Shown: piece after piece, positions 17,346 to 26,058 of the stretch | How positions within the stretch are numbered: position 1 is the stretch's first letter | Layout of the letters: each line of letters starts with the position of its first letter | Origin: Ferdinandcohnia sp047246645 | GTDB lineage: Bacteria; Bacillota; Bacilli; Bacillales; Bacillaceae_L | NCBI RefSeq assembly: GCF_047246645.1 | Contig: NZ_JBFOKR010000016.1 | Span: forward strand, 62,001-126,000 | Direction of reading: 5' to 3' | Length of the DNA: 64,000 bases | Notes under the pieces: generated by a model | What the model saw: only the letters and a program-made list of their open reading frames with translations | What the model was told of the DNA's origin: nothing | Databases searched by the model: none | Made by a program: the position numbers and the translations under genes

Positions 17346-17360
17346 ATGTTTCTGAAACAT
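17346..17360. promoter_or_regulatory. 15-bp palindrome upstream of murC (possible operator)
   Basis: ATGTTTC-T-GAAACAT is a perfect inverted repeat about 45 bp upstream of the putative murC -10 element. The binding protein is unknown. Confidence 0.4.
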
Positions 17361-17399
17361 AATAGTTATCTTTTCCTAATGGTCTTCAAAGTTGATTAG

Positions 17400-17408
17400 T
17401 GCTATAAT
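17400..17408 (+). promoter_or_regulatory. Extended -10 promoter for murC
   Basis: TGCTATAAT is a consensus extended -10 element about 135 bp before the murC start. The -35 region is poor, as is usual for this class. Confidence 0.5.
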
Positions 17409-17542
17409 GAAAAAATGTGAGATGATAGTGTATACATAAGTTCTGTTTTGGAGTCATTCATCTCATTTAATGGGTACAATTATCAAAACAAGATGAATTT
17501 CATATACTGTCTTACAGATAGACATTGTTGGAGGTTCTTTAT

Positions 17543-18841
17543 ATGACAGTTTACCATTTCGTTGGAATTAAAGGTACTGGCATGAGTTCATTAGCACAGA
17601 TACTTCACGATATGAACCACGAGGTCCAAGGATCTGATGTTGAAAAGTTCTATTTTACTCAAAAGCCACTAGAGGCTAGAGGTATTCAAATTTTGCCATT
17701 TAGTAAAGATAACATCCGTGAAGGTCAAACGGTTATTGCCGGAAATGCTTATCCAGATACTCATGAAGAAATTGAAGAAGCAAACAGATTAGGAGTTCCT
17801 GTTATTCGTTATCACCGTTTCTTAGGTGATTTTATGAAGAAATATACGAGCGTTGCTATTACAGGTTCTCACGGAAAAACATCAACTACCGGGTTACTTG
17901 CACATGTTATGGATGGAGCGGAACCAACCTCCTATTTAATTGGAGATGGTAGTGGAAAAGGTGCCGAAAATAATAAATATTTTGTATTTGAGGCGTGTGA
18001 ATATAGACGTCATTTTTTAAGCTACCATCCAGATTACGCAATTATGACAAATATTGATTTTGACCATCCGGATTATTTTGCTAATATTGAGGATGTTTTT
18101 AACGCATTCCAAGAGATGGCACTTCAAGTGAAAAAGGGAATAATTGCTTGTGGCGACGATGAACAGCTTCAAAGTATTCAATCAAAGGTTCCTATGGTGT
18201 TTTATGGATTTGGGGAAGAAAATGATTTCCAAGCACGTAATATAATAAAAAGCACAGAAGGTTCAACATTTGATGTATTCGTACGAAACACATTTTTTGC
18301 GAGTTTTTCAACACGTGGATATGGTGACCATAATGTGTTAAATGCACTGGCCGTAATTGCTCTTTGCCATTATGAAAATATTGATGTCTCCATTATTCAA
18401 GATCGTTTATTAACGTTCCAGGGAGTAAAAAGAAGATTTACTGAAAAAAGTGTTGGAGATCAAATTATAATTGATGATTATGCCCATCATCCAACCGAAA
18501 TTACAGCAACAATAGAAGCAGCACGACAAAAGTTTCCGGACCGTGAAATCGTAGCGATTTTCCAACCGCATACATTTACGAGAACTCAAACATTCTTGGA
18601 GGAGTTTGCTTCTAGTCTTTCAAAAGCTGATTATGTGTACTTATGTGATATTTTCGGATCAGCACGTGAAAACAAAGGCGAACTTTCAATTGCTGATTTG
18701 CAGTCTAAAATTCAGGATGCTGATCTAATCACAGAAGATAATACGTCCGTACTTAAAAAACATGAAAACAGTGTACTCATATTTATGGGCGCCGGCGATA
18801 TTCAAAAATTTCAGGATGCTTATGAAAAGGTGCTTGTTTAA
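17543..18841 (+). CDS. murC: UDP-N-acetylmuramate--L-alanine ligase
   Basis: This 432-aa Mur ligase adds L-Ala to UDP-MurNAc, the first amino-acid step of peptidoglycan precursor synthesis in the cytoplasm. The N-terminal UDP-binding GIKGTGMSSL, the ATP P-loop ITGSHGKTSTTG, the central FEACEYRRHF and the domain-3 DDYAHHPTEI are all intact. The ATG at 17543 follows GGAGG (17530-17534) and gives the same length as the B. subtilis protein. It is convergent with the M29 peptidase gene across a shared terminator. Confidence 0.96.
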   Translation: MTVYHFVGIKGTGMSSLAQILHDMNHEVQGSDVEKFYFTQKPLEARGIQILPFSKDNIREGQTVIAGNAYPDTHEEIEEANRLGVPVIRYHRFLGDFMKKYTSVAITGSHGKTSTTGLLAHVMDGAEPTSYLIGDGSGKGAENNKYFVFEACEYRRHFLSYHPDYAIMTNIDFDHPDYFANIEDVFNAFQEMALQVKKGIIACGDDEQLQSIQSKVPMVFYGFGEENDFQARNIIKSTEGSTFDVFVRNTFFASFSTRGYGDHNVLNALAVIALCHYENIDVSIIQDRLLTFQGVKRRFTEKSVGDQIIIDDYAHHPTEITATIEAARQKFPDREIVAIFQPHTFTRTQTFLEEFASSLSKADYVYLCDIFGSARENKGELSIADLQSKIQDADLITEDNTSVLKKHENSVLIFMGAGDIQKFQDAYEKVLV

Positions 18842-18843
18842 AG

Positions 18844-18875
18844 AAAAGGGACTTTGCAACTGCAAAGTCCCTTTT
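18844..18875. terminator. Bidirectional terminator between murC and the M29 peptidase gene
   Basis: A perfect 13-bp stem (18844-18856 with 18863-18875) has A-run and T-run flanks and serves both converging genes. Confidence 0.9.
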
Positions 18876-18882
18876 ACTATAT

Positions 18883-19998
18883 TTATTTTAAATTCTCCGG
18901 GTTTAGCGCTTCAAGTTCAGGGATAACAAATCGTCCGTCTTTACGGATTAGCACATCATCAAAATAAATTTCGCCACCACCATATTCAGGACGTTGGATA
19001 TTTACCATATCCCAGTGAATATTTGATTTGTTTCCATTATAAGCGTCATCATAGCACTGTCCAGGTGTGAAGTGGAAGCTTCCATCAATCTTTTCATCAA
19101 ATAGAATATCCTGCATTGGATGTTGGATGAATGGATTTACCCCAATTGCAAATTCACCGATATAACGAGCGCCTTCATCTGTATCAAGAATTTTATTTAG
19201 GCGTTCAGTGTCGTTTGAAGATGCTTCAACAATTTTACCGTCCTTAAAAGTTAAAGAAACATTTTCAAATGTAAAGCCTTGGTAAGGAGAAGGTGTGTTA
19301 TAAGTTAGTGTTCCATTAACAGAGTCACGTACAGGTGCTGTATAGACTTCCCCATCAGGAATATTCATCTCCCCAGCACATTTAATAGACTTAATGTCTT
19401 TGATCGAGAACGATAAATCAGTACCTTGCCCAGTAATACGGACTTTATCAGTTTTATCCATTAATTCAACAAGCGCATCCATTGCATTACTCATTTTTCC
19501 GTAGTCAAGATTACATACATCAAAGTAGAAATCTTCAAATGCTTCAGTACTCATCTTCGCGAGTTGAGCCATTGAAGAGTTTGGATAACGTAGTACTACC
19601 CATTTAGTTTTTGGAACACGAATTTCGCGGTGTACTTTTTTACCAACCGTGTTACCTTCGATTTTCATTTTTTCATCAGGTACATCAGCTTGTTCATTTA
19701 TATTATCTCCTGAGCGAAGCCCAATGTAAGCATCCATTTTACCCATAACATTTGCTTCGAAATCTGCCTTCATTTCAAATTGTTCCTCTTGTGCTCCCAT
19801 TAATAGTGCACGGTCAACTTGATGATCCTTTAATGATACAAATGGATAGCCACCAGCTTTGTACGCCTCATTTACAAGAGCAATTACTAATTCGCGTTGA
19901 AGCCCGAAGTTTTCAATAAGAACCTTTTCTCCTTTTTGCAGACGTACAGAATAATTAATCAAGTTACGAGCTAATGTTTCAATACGTGGATCTTTCAT
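18883..19998 (-). CDS. M29 family aminopeptidase
   Basis: This 371-aa metallo-aminopeptidase is related to AmpS/AmpT of clan MQ. It begins with the family-typical DPRIETLARNLINYSVRLQKGE. The C-terminal metal-site region is visible: the acidic IGEFAIGVNP (Glu ligand), FDEKIDGSFHFTPGQCYDDA and SNIHWDMV (His ligand). It is shorter than the 410-aa AmpS of B. subtilis, so it is treated as a paralogous M29 subgroup and no symbol is given. GGAGGC precedes the ATG. It should release N-terminal residues from peptides in the cytoplasm. Confidence 0.88.
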   Translation of the reverse strand: MKDPRIETLARNLINYSVRLQKGEKVLIENFGLQRELVIALVNEAYKAGGYPFVSLKDHQVDRALLMGAQEEQFEMKADFEANVMGKMDAYIGLRSGDNINEQADVPDEKMKIEGNTVGKKVHREIRVPKTKWVVLRYPNSSMAQLAKMSTEAFEDFYFDVCNLDYGKMSNAMDALVELMDKTDKVRITGQGTDLSFSIKDIKSIKCAGEMNIPDGEVYTAPVRDSVNGTLTYNTPSPYQGFTFENVSLTFKDGKIVEASSNDTERLNKILDTDEGARYIGEFAIGVNPFIQHPMQDILFDEKIDGSFHFTPGQCYDDAYNGNKSNIHWDMVNIQRPEYGGGEIYFDDVLIRKDGRFVIPELEALNPENLK

Positions 19999-20189
19999 TC
20001 AAAATGCCTCCAATATAAATAGTTTTAAGTATAACAACGGCTCGACTCTAATTTGTCTCCGTGTTTTCTTCATATGTACAACTTTTATTGTAACCGAAAA
20101 AAGATAAAAATGTTACTAATATGAGAGGCATAAAATTAGGTGAAGGAAATAAAAGAATTATGTCGAAAGTAAAAGAATATGGACAATCT

Positions 20190-20214
20190 GTTTATAAGCA
20201 GTAAAATGGGGTAA
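20190..20214 (+). promoter_or_regulatory. Sigma-B-like promoter of ytxGHJ
   Basis: GTTTAT (20190-20195) and GGGTAA (20209-20214) are 13 bp apart and 29 bp before the ytxG start. This is a close match to the general-stress consensus GTTTAA-N12-15-GGGTAT. ytxGHJ is a known sigma-B target in B. subtilis. Confidence 0.75.
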
Positions 20215-20243
20215 GAAAGAGATAAGGAGGTGCAACTACTAAT

Positions 20244-20663
20244 ATGATTTTAATCGTATACATAAGCGTTGCAGTTATTGCAGTCGCATTTTTAATTTTA
20301 GTCATTTATTTATCAAGAACTCTAAACTCACTGCAAAAAACCTTAGATAATGTTGCTGGCACGTTATCTGGCCTTGAACAGCAAATGGAGGGAGTGACAA
20401 GCGAAACCACTGCTCTTTTAAATAAGACCAATAAGCTTGCAGATGATATTCAGCAGAAATCCGAGAGTTTAAATACTGTTGTTGATGCCATAAAAGATGT
20501 AGGTACATCAATCCAAAAATTCAACAAGTCAATCGGAAAAGTGTCAACTGAAGTCACAGACCAAGTTGAGAGAAATAAAGATAAAATCTCACAGGTTATT
20601 CAAGTAAGTAATGCTGTCATAGAGATTTGGGATAAATGGAAAGATAAGAAACAAAAACAGTAG
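20244..20663 (+). CDS. ytxG: DUF948 membrane-anchored stress protein YtxG
   Basis: This 139-aa protein has one N-terminal membrane helix (ILIVYISVAVIAVAFLILVIYL) followed by a long amphipathic helical tail (LNSLQKTLDNVAGTLSGLEQQ and onward) typical of DUF948. It is the first gene of the ytxG-ytxH-ytxJ operon, 12 bp from ytxH. AAGGAGG lies 12 bases before the ATG, a rather long spacing. Expected to be induced by general stress through the sigma-B-like promoter. The molecular role is unknown. Confidence 0.85.
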   Translation: MILIVYISVAVIAVAFLILVIYLSRTLNSLQKTLDNVAGTLSGLEQQMEGVTSETTALLNKTNKLADDIQQKSESLNTVVDAIKDVGTSIQKFNKSIGKVSTEVTDQVERNKDKISQVIQVSNAVIEIWDKWKDKKQKQ

Positions 20664-20675
20664 GAGGGAGTTTGT

Positions 20676-21041
20676 ATGTCGAAAAGTAATGGGTCTACTT
20701 TTATCCTTGGTGCAATAGTAGGTGGAATTGTTGGAGCTGCAACAGCTCTTGTTTTAGCACCGAAAACTGGACAGGAACTTCGTCAAAAATTGAATGAACA
20801 AGCGTCCATTGTAAAAGAAAAGACTAACTCATTTTCAAAAACACTTGCTGAACAGTCAAATCAACTACTTACCAAAACAAAAGAACCTAAGGAACCTGCC
20901 ATTGAAGAGGTTTTCGATGAGGTTGATAATAGCGAGCCTGGCATTCAAGTTGAGGATTCATCGAATGAACAGCTTTTCCAAGAAAAACTAGCCGAAGCGC
21001 AAAAAGCTCTGGAAGACGCTGAGAATGGACTTCATACTTAA
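20676..21041 (+). CDS. ytxH: YtxH-like general stress protein
   Basis: This 121-aa protein has a glycine-rich N-terminal hydrophobic segment (FILGAIVGGIVGAATALVLAPKTGQELR, residues 8-35), the hallmark of the YtxH/gas-vesicle-GvpP-like family, followed by a charged helical region with an acidic C terminus. It is the second gene of the stress operon; GGAGGGAG precedes the ATG and ytxJ follows 18 bp later. The function is unknown; the anchor suggests location at the inner membrane face. Confidence 0.85.
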   Translation: MSKSNGSTFILGAIVGGIVGAATALVLAPKTGQELRQKLNEQASIVKEKTNSFSKTLAEQSNQLLTKTKEPKEPAIEEVFDEVDNSEPGIQVEDSSNEQLFQEKLAEAQKALEDAENGLHT

Positions 21042-21059
21042 TTAATAAGGAGGATACTA

Positions 21060-21386
21060 ATGGGTAAACAAAAACTTGAAACAATTGATGAATTTAACGA
21101 AGTTCTTCAAAGAGAGCAGAAATTTATTTTAGTAAAGCACAGTTTAACTTGTCCAATTAGTAAGGCGGCGTTTGATGAATATGAGGACTTTGTATCTCAA
21201 AATGAGAGTATACCTACATACTATCTTTATGTACAAGAAGCAAGGCCTTTATCAAACTTTATTGCTGAGACATTTTCGATTAGACATGAATCTCCACAAG
21301 CTCTTCTTTTTGAAGGTGGAGCAGTTAAGTGGGATGCCTCACATCGTAAAATAACTAAAGAAACGTTAGCGAATGCAAGTGCATAA
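21060..21386 (+). CDS. ytxJ: YtxJ-like thioredoxin-fold stress protein
   Basis: This 108-aa small protein of the YtxJ (DUF2847) family has a thioredoxin-like fold with a single active-site-type cysteine in LTCPISKAAF (about residue 31) and the cis-Pro-like loop HESPQALLF. The family is described as a bacillithiol-system redox protein, and a monothiol active site fits that. It is the last gene of the sigma-B-type operon, followed by a terminator. Confidence 0.85.
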   Translation: MGKQKLETIDEFNEVLQREQKFILVKHSLTCPISKAAFDEYEDFVSQNESIPTYYLYVQEARPLSNFIAETFSIRHESPQALLFEGGAVKWDASHRKITKETLANASA

Positions 21387-21394
21387 GATAAGTA

Positions 21395-21423
21395 AAGTCC
21401 CTGGATAACTCCAAGGGCTTTTT
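21395..21423 (+). terminator. Terminator after ytxJ
   Basis: An 11-bp stem (21395-21405 with 21410-21420, one mismatch and one wobble) is followed by a T-run. Confidence 0.75.
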
Positions 21424-21636
21424 ATATATAATTAGCTATTAATTACAAGGAAACAAAAAATTACTAATTAAAAGAGTCCCTTTTATAGTAAAATAACCTA
21501 TAAAACACACTAGAATAGATCTTACTCTTCTATAGGAAAATAAAGATAATTATGTTGGAATTTTTCTTCACCTACCTATAGTCAATAACATACAATACTT
21601 TATCGCTTAAAAGCGTTTAATTAATAAAGTTTATTA

Positions 21637-21665
21637 GTGACAACTAGAATCATTTCGTTTATAAT
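21637..21665 (+). promoter_or_regulatory. Sigma-A promoter of aroA
   Basis: GTGACA (21637-21642) and TATAAT (21660-21665) have a 17-bp spacer. A symmetric TAAAAGCGTTTAAT (21608-21621) just upstream has a cre-like core but 3 mismatches at the ends. The rest of the 354-bp ytxJ-aroA gap is AT-rich with no gene. Confidence 0.65.
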
Positions 21666-21740
21666 GAATTCTAATTACTAAAAAATGCAATATATTCTTT
21701 TAATTATGTGATTTAAACAAGGTGAGAAAGGAAGAGTGAG

Positions 21741-22817
21741 ATGAGTAAAGTAGAATTAGATAATTTACGCGAAAGAGTCGAAGAGATTAATCTTCAAATC
21801 CTTAATTTGATAAGTGAACGTGGAAAACTTGTTCAAGAAATAGGGAAAGTAAAAGAAGCACAAGGTGTAAATCGTTATGACCCTGTACGTGAAAGAAAAA
21901 TGTTAAATAATATTTTGGAGCATAATGAGGGGCCTTTTGAGACATCTACTATTCAACATATTTTTAAAGAAATTTTTAAAGCGGGATTAGAAATACAGGA
22001 AGATGATCACCGTAAAGCTCTTCTTGTTTCTAGAAAGAAAAAGCCCGAAGATACAATTGTGGATGTTAAAGGTGAAAAAATTGGGAATGGAAATCAGTTC
22101 TTCTTTGTAGGTCCGTGTGCAGTTGAAAGCTATGAACAGACTGCTGCTGTTGCAGAGGTGGCAAAAAAGCATGGCTTACGATTACTTCGAGGTGGAGCGT
22201 TCAAACCAAGAACATCCCCATATGATTTCCAAGGATTAGGTTTGGAAGGATTAAAAATTTTAAAACGAGTAGCAGATGAATATGATATGGCAGTAATAAG
22301 TGAAATTGTTAACCCTGCAGATATTGAGGTAGCAGTTGAATATCTTGATGTAATTCAAATCGGTGCACGTAACATGCAAAACTTTGAATTATTAAAAGCA
22401 GCAGGTTCAGTGAAAAAACCAGTTTTACTAAAGCGTGGATTAGCTGCTACTCTTGATGAGTTTGTCAATGCAGCTGAATATATCATAGCACAGGGGAATG
22501 ATCAAATTATTCTCTGTGAAAGAGGTATCCGTACTTACGAAAGAGCAACTCGTAATACTTTAGATATTTCTGCTGTTCCAATTCTTAAGCAAGAAACTCA
22601 TTTACCTGTTGTTGTGGATGTAACTCATTCAACTGGACGTCGTGACTTATTATTGCCATGTGCTAAGGCTGCACTTGCAATTGGTGCGGACGGAGTGATG
22701 GCAGAGGTTCATCCAGATCCAGCAGTTGCATTATCAGACTCTGCTCAGCAGATGGATTTTGATCAGTTCGATCGATGGATCACTGAACTAAAATCCTTAC
22801 AAACTGTTCGTGTGTAA
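21741..22817 (+). CDS. aroA: DAHP synthase with fused chorismate mutase
   Basis: This 358-aa bifunctional enzyme makes DAHP from PEP and erythrose-4-phosphate, the entry step of the shikimate pathway. The N-terminal 90 residues form an AroQ-type chorismate mutase domain (RERVEEINLQILNLISERGKLV), which in Bacillus also serves as the feedback-sensing domain. The catalytic barrel carries FVGPCAVES, LRGGAFKPRTSP and DVTHSTGRRD with the metal and substrate residues. The length is identical to B. subtilis AroA. It is transcribed alone, with terminators on both sides. Confidence 0.96.
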   Translation: MSKVELDNLRERVEEINLQILNLISERGKLVQEIGKVKEAQGVNRYDPVRERKMLNNILEHNEGPFETSTIQHIFKEIFKAGLEIQEDDHRKALLVSRKKKPEDTIVDVKGEKIGNGNQFFFVGPCAVESYEQTAAVAEVAKKHGLRLLRGGAFKPRTSPYDFQGLGLEGLKILKRVADEYDMAVISEIVNPADIEVAVEYLDVIQIGARNMQNFELLKAAGSVKKPVLLKRGLAATLDEFVNAAEYIIAQGNDQIILCERGIRTYERATRNTLDISAVPILKQETHLPVVVDVTHSTGRRDLLLPCAKAALAIGADGVMAEVHPDPAVALSDSAQQMDFDQFDRWITELKSLQTVRV

Positions 22818-22831
22818 ATAAATGTATTATC

Positions 22832-22860
22832 GAAAACTCCTACTGTAAGTAGGAGTTTTC
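22832..22860 (+). terminator. Terminator after aroA
   Basis: A perfect 13-bp stem (22832-22844 with 22848-22860) has T-rich flanks. Confidence 0.85.
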
Positions 22861-23040
22861 ATTTTATTCTGGGGTTGTTTACGGTTTCAATAATTATTTT
22901 GTTAAAAAGTGCACAAAGACGTTGCTCTTTACGTCGTTAATATCGTATGATTATCTACATAAAGTGAGCAAACATGACAATGTTTTGTTTAATAGATGTT
23001 AATATATACTATAGGTAACTAGATATAAGGAGTGTTGTCA

Positions 23041-24042
23041 ATGAATGTGACAATCTATGATGTAGCCAGAGAAGCGAATGTTTCCATGGCAACCGTTTCT
23101 CGTGTTGTAAACGGAAATCCAAATGTTAAACCAACTACAAGGAAAAAGGTACTCGAAGCAATTGAGAGACTAGGATACCGTCCAAACGCTGTAGCGCGTG
23201 GTTTGGCAAGTAAAAAAACAACGACCGTTGGGGTAATTATCCCTGATATTTCAAGTATTTTTTATTCTGAATTAGCTAGAGGAATCGAAGACATCGCTAC
23301 GATGTATAAGTATAATATTATCCTTAGTAACTCAGACCAAAATAAGGACAAAGAATTCCACTTATTGAATACAATGCTTGGTAAACAAGTAGATGGTATT
23401 GTTTTTATGAGTGGTAATATCACTGAGGAACATATTAGCGAATTTGAAAAGTCGCCAGTTCCTATTGTCTTAGCTGCGACTGTTGAAAGAAGTAATACGG
23501 TTCCTTCTGTAACCATCGATTCTGAACAAGCATCATTTGATGCAGTTTCTGAATTAGCAGCTAAAGGACATAAAAAAATTGCATTCGTAAGTGGACCGAT
23601 GAGTGAGCCAGTCAATTCAGAGAAAAAGTTAGCGGGATATAAGCGTGCACTTGAGACTGCTGGACTCTCTTTTAATGAAGAATATGTTGTTGAGGGTGAC
23701 TATACATATGATTCTGGAATAGAGGGCTTTGAACGTCTAAATGAGTTAGCAGATAAACCAACCGCAATTTTTGTTGCTACTGATGAAATGGCTCTAGGAG
23801 TTATTCACAGTGCGCAAGATCTCGGGATTTCAATACCAGATGATATTGAAATTATTGGTTTCGATAATACTCGTCTTGCGTTAATGGTCCGTCCACAACT
23901 AACATCAGTAGTACAGCCAATGTATGATATTGGAGCTGTGGCAATGAGATTATTAACTAAATATATGAATAAAGAGCAAGTAGACGAACAAATTGTTGTT
24001 CTTCCACATCGTATTGAGTATAGAGATTCTACGAAGCAATAA
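23041..24042 (+). CDS. ccpA: Catabolite control protein A
   Basis: This 333-aa LacI-family regulator mediates carbon catabolite control with HPr(Ser-P) as corepressor. The N-terminal HTH is TIYDVAREANVSMATVSRVVNG, followed by the hinge LGYRPNAVARGLASKKT and a periplasmic-binding-like core ending in the TSVVQPMYDIGAVAMRLL dimer region. The ATG at 23041 is set by AAGGAG (23027-23032) 8 bases upstream. Likely targets inside this window are acsA and ackA (cre sites listed separately). In B. subtilis motPS follow; here acuC is next. Confidence 0.96.
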   Translation: MNVTIYDVAREANVSMATVSRVVNGNPNVKPTTRKKVLEAIERLGYRPNAVARGLASKKTTTVGVIIPDISSIFYSELARGIEDIATMYKYNIILSNSDQNKDKEFHLLNTMLGKQVDGIVFMSGNITEEHISEFEKSPVPIVLAATVERSNTVPSVTIDSEQASFDAVSELAAKGHKKIAFVSGPMSEPVNSEKKLAGYKRALETAGLSFNEEYVVEGDYTYDSGIEGFERLNELADKPTAIFVATDEMALGVIHSAQDLGISIPDDIEIIGFDNTRLALMVRPQLTSVVQPMYDIGAVAMRLLTKYMNKEQVDEQIVVLPHRIEYRDSTKQ

Positions 24043-24044
24043 AT

Positions 24045-24084
24045 AAAAAATCACGGCAAATACAATATGTTGCCGTGATTTTTT
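24045..24084 (+). terminator. Terminator after ccpA
   Basis: A long stem (24045-24059 with 24070-24084) has A-rich and T-rich arms. It lies between the converging ccpA and acuC. Confidence 0.85.
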
Positions 24085-24195
24085 ATGCTTTAATAAAGAG
24101 TAACTTCATTAAAGGAACGATGACTGATGATGAATCCTATTTCCCACTTTCAGAATTGTAAGGGTTAATCTGGTTTGATCCTGTTGAGCAGGCAT

Positions 24196-25368
24196 TTATA
24201 TTGAAGTATTATTTGTATTCTTTCGGATTGGATACAGTGCCTTTTCAACTGTTAATGCATTTTTTTCTTCTATCTCCGGTTTACGAGGGATAGGTGGGTA
24301 GAGATCTTGGTCGTCTTCCCAATGCGAAGGTAACTTTACTGTTGTTTTTGGTTGCCATTGGTTAATCCATTCCTCAGGTAGTGGACCAGTTATGTCTGAC
24401 TTATCAATCATCTCCAGCCAAATTAACGACCAAGCTCTTGGTACAACTCTCCAAATATCATAGCCCCCTCCACCAACTGCTATCCATTTACCATCACAAT
24501 ATTCATGTGCCAATTGATGGGCAAGTTTTGGAATTTCTCGGTAAATTTTGATTGTTGCAGATAAATGGGTTAAAGGGTCATAATAATGTGAATCTACACC
24601 ATTCTGAGTAAAGATGATATCTGGCTTGAAAAACTCAGTTACTGCCCTAAATGCTGTTGTATAAGCGTGCAGCCATGAATCATCCTCGGTAAAGGCATCT
24701 ACAGGTATATTAAAAGAATACCCATACCCCTTGCCGGCTCCTCTTTCGTTAATATTGCCTGTTCCAGGGAATAAATAGCGTCCAGTTTCATGGATGGACA
24801 GAGTACAAACATCAGGATCATCATAAAATGTCCACTGTACACCATCTCCATGATGAGCATCAGTGTCGACATAGAGGACTTTGACATTATATTTTTTTTG
24901 CATATAACGGATAGCTACTGCACTATCATTATAAATACAAAATCCGGATGCTTTCCCTCTAAAACCGTGGTGAAGTCCCCCTCCTAAACTAAGAGCATGC
25001 TTCGATTTTCCAGACATTACCTCGTCAACAGCAGTTAAAGTTGCTCCGACAAGTAATGCACTTGCTTCATGCATTCCAGGGAAAATAGGTGTGTCCTCTG
25101 TACCAATTCCGTAATTATTTGCTGTCTCTTCTGGCAACTTTCCTTCTCCAGCAAGCTTTACTGCCTGTATAAATTTTGGATCGTGGACAAGCTCTAATTC
25201 TTCATCAGTAGCTATTCGTGGTTCAATAATTTGATTGTCATCTAAAACATTCAAGCTCTTTAATAAATCATATGTAAGTTTTACCCGAGTCTGATTAAAG
25301 GGATGGTCATTACTAAATCTGTATTTTAGAAATTGATCGGAATAGACAAACACAGATTCTCTATTCAT
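24196..25368 (-). CDS. acuC: Acetoin utilization/AcsA deacetylase AcuC
   Basis: This 390-aa class I histone-deacetylase-fold enzyme has the Zn-site motifs YVDTDAHHGDGVQ, LSLGGGLHHGF, FTQNGVDSHYYDPLTHL and GGGGY. In B. subtilis AcuC deacetylates and so reactivates acetyl-CoA synthetase AcsA, reversing AcuA. It is the last gene of acuABC; its ATG overlaps the end of acuB by 8 bp, so it is translationally coupled. It is convergent with ccpA. Confidence 0.93.
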   Translation of the reverse strand: MNRESVFVYSDQFLKYRFSNDHPFNQTRVKLTYDLLKSLNVLDDNQIIEPRIATDEELELVHDPKFIQAVKLAGEGKLPEETANNYGIGTEDTPIFPGMHEASALLVGATLTAVDEVMSGKSKHALSLGGGLHHGFRGKASGFCIYNDSAVAIRYMQKKYNVKVLYVDTDAHHGDGVQWTFYDDPDVCTLSIHETGRYLFPGTGNINERGAGKGYGYSFNIPVDAFTEDDSWLHAYTTAFRAVTEFFKPDIIFTQNGVDSHYYDPLTHLSATIKIYREIPKLAHQLAHEYCDGKWIAVGGGGYDIWRVVPRAWSLIWLEMIDKSDITGPLPEEWINQWQPKTTVKLPSHWEDDQDLYPPIPRKPEIEEKNALTVEKALYPIRKNTNNTSI

Positions 25369-26008
25369 AATGCATCCCTGGTATATTAGGCCACATAACA
25401 GTGTAACCTTCTTTTTTTAGATTAGTAATAATCCCCGTAGGATTCATTGTTTGAATCCTAAATACTAATACTTTATATTGTGGATCCTTATCGGGATAGA
25501 CTAGAACACTATTAATATTAACTTTTTGAGTTTTTATAACATTTACTACATCTGCAAGGACACCTGTTTTATTTAGTACCTTTACTTCAAGTTGGGATCC
25601 TGGTTGATGTGCACCAGTAAGTTGTACTAATGTATGAAGTAAATCAGTTTCAGTAATTATCCCGACTAACTTTCCATCAGACTCAATTGGTAAACAGCCT
25701 ATCCGTCGTTCATAAAATATAGCAGAAACTTCTTCTACAAAATCTAATGGGTGACCTGTTATAACATCTTTGACCATAATCTCAATAATTTGTGTATCCA
25801 GTAATTTTTTTTGATCTGTAAAGTCTAATTTTGATGGCTTTGCATCACGAATATCTCGATCACTGATTAACCCAACAATTTCATTACCTGGATTCACGAT
25901 TGGAATATGTCTTATCTTTTGTGCATCCATTATTTTAATTGCTGTTGCAATTGTATCTGTGGATGAGAGTGTCGTCACAGTTTTTTTCATAATCTCTTCT
26001 ATAATCAT
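25361..26008 (-). CDS. acuB: Acetoin utilization protein AcuB (CBS-ACT)
   Basis: This 215-aa protein has two CBS motifs in the N-terminal 140 residues (HIPIVNPGNEIVGLISDRDIRD and GCLPIESDGKLVGIITETDLL), which bind adenine nucleotides, and a C-terminal ACT-like domain (LEVKVLNKTGVLADVVNVI). It is probably an energy-state sensor for the AcsA acetylation switch, though its biochemical role is not settled. AAGGGGG precedes the ATG; it lies between acuA and acuC. Confidence 0.9.
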   Translation of the reverse strand: MIIEEIMKKTVTTLSSTDTIATAIKIMDAQKIRHIPIVNPGNEIVGLISDRDIRDAKPSKLDFTDQKKLLDTQIIEIMVKDVITGHPLDFVEEVSAIFYERRIGCLPIESDGKLVGIITETDLLHTLVQLTGAHQPGSQLEVKVLNKTGVLADVVNVIKTQKVNINSVLVYPDKDPQYKVLVFRIQTMNPTGIITNLKKEGYTVMWPNIPGMHYE

Positions 26009-26058
26009 GATGAAATCCCCCTTGTTCTTTAGGTAATTGGGATAAGAATATTCAATAC

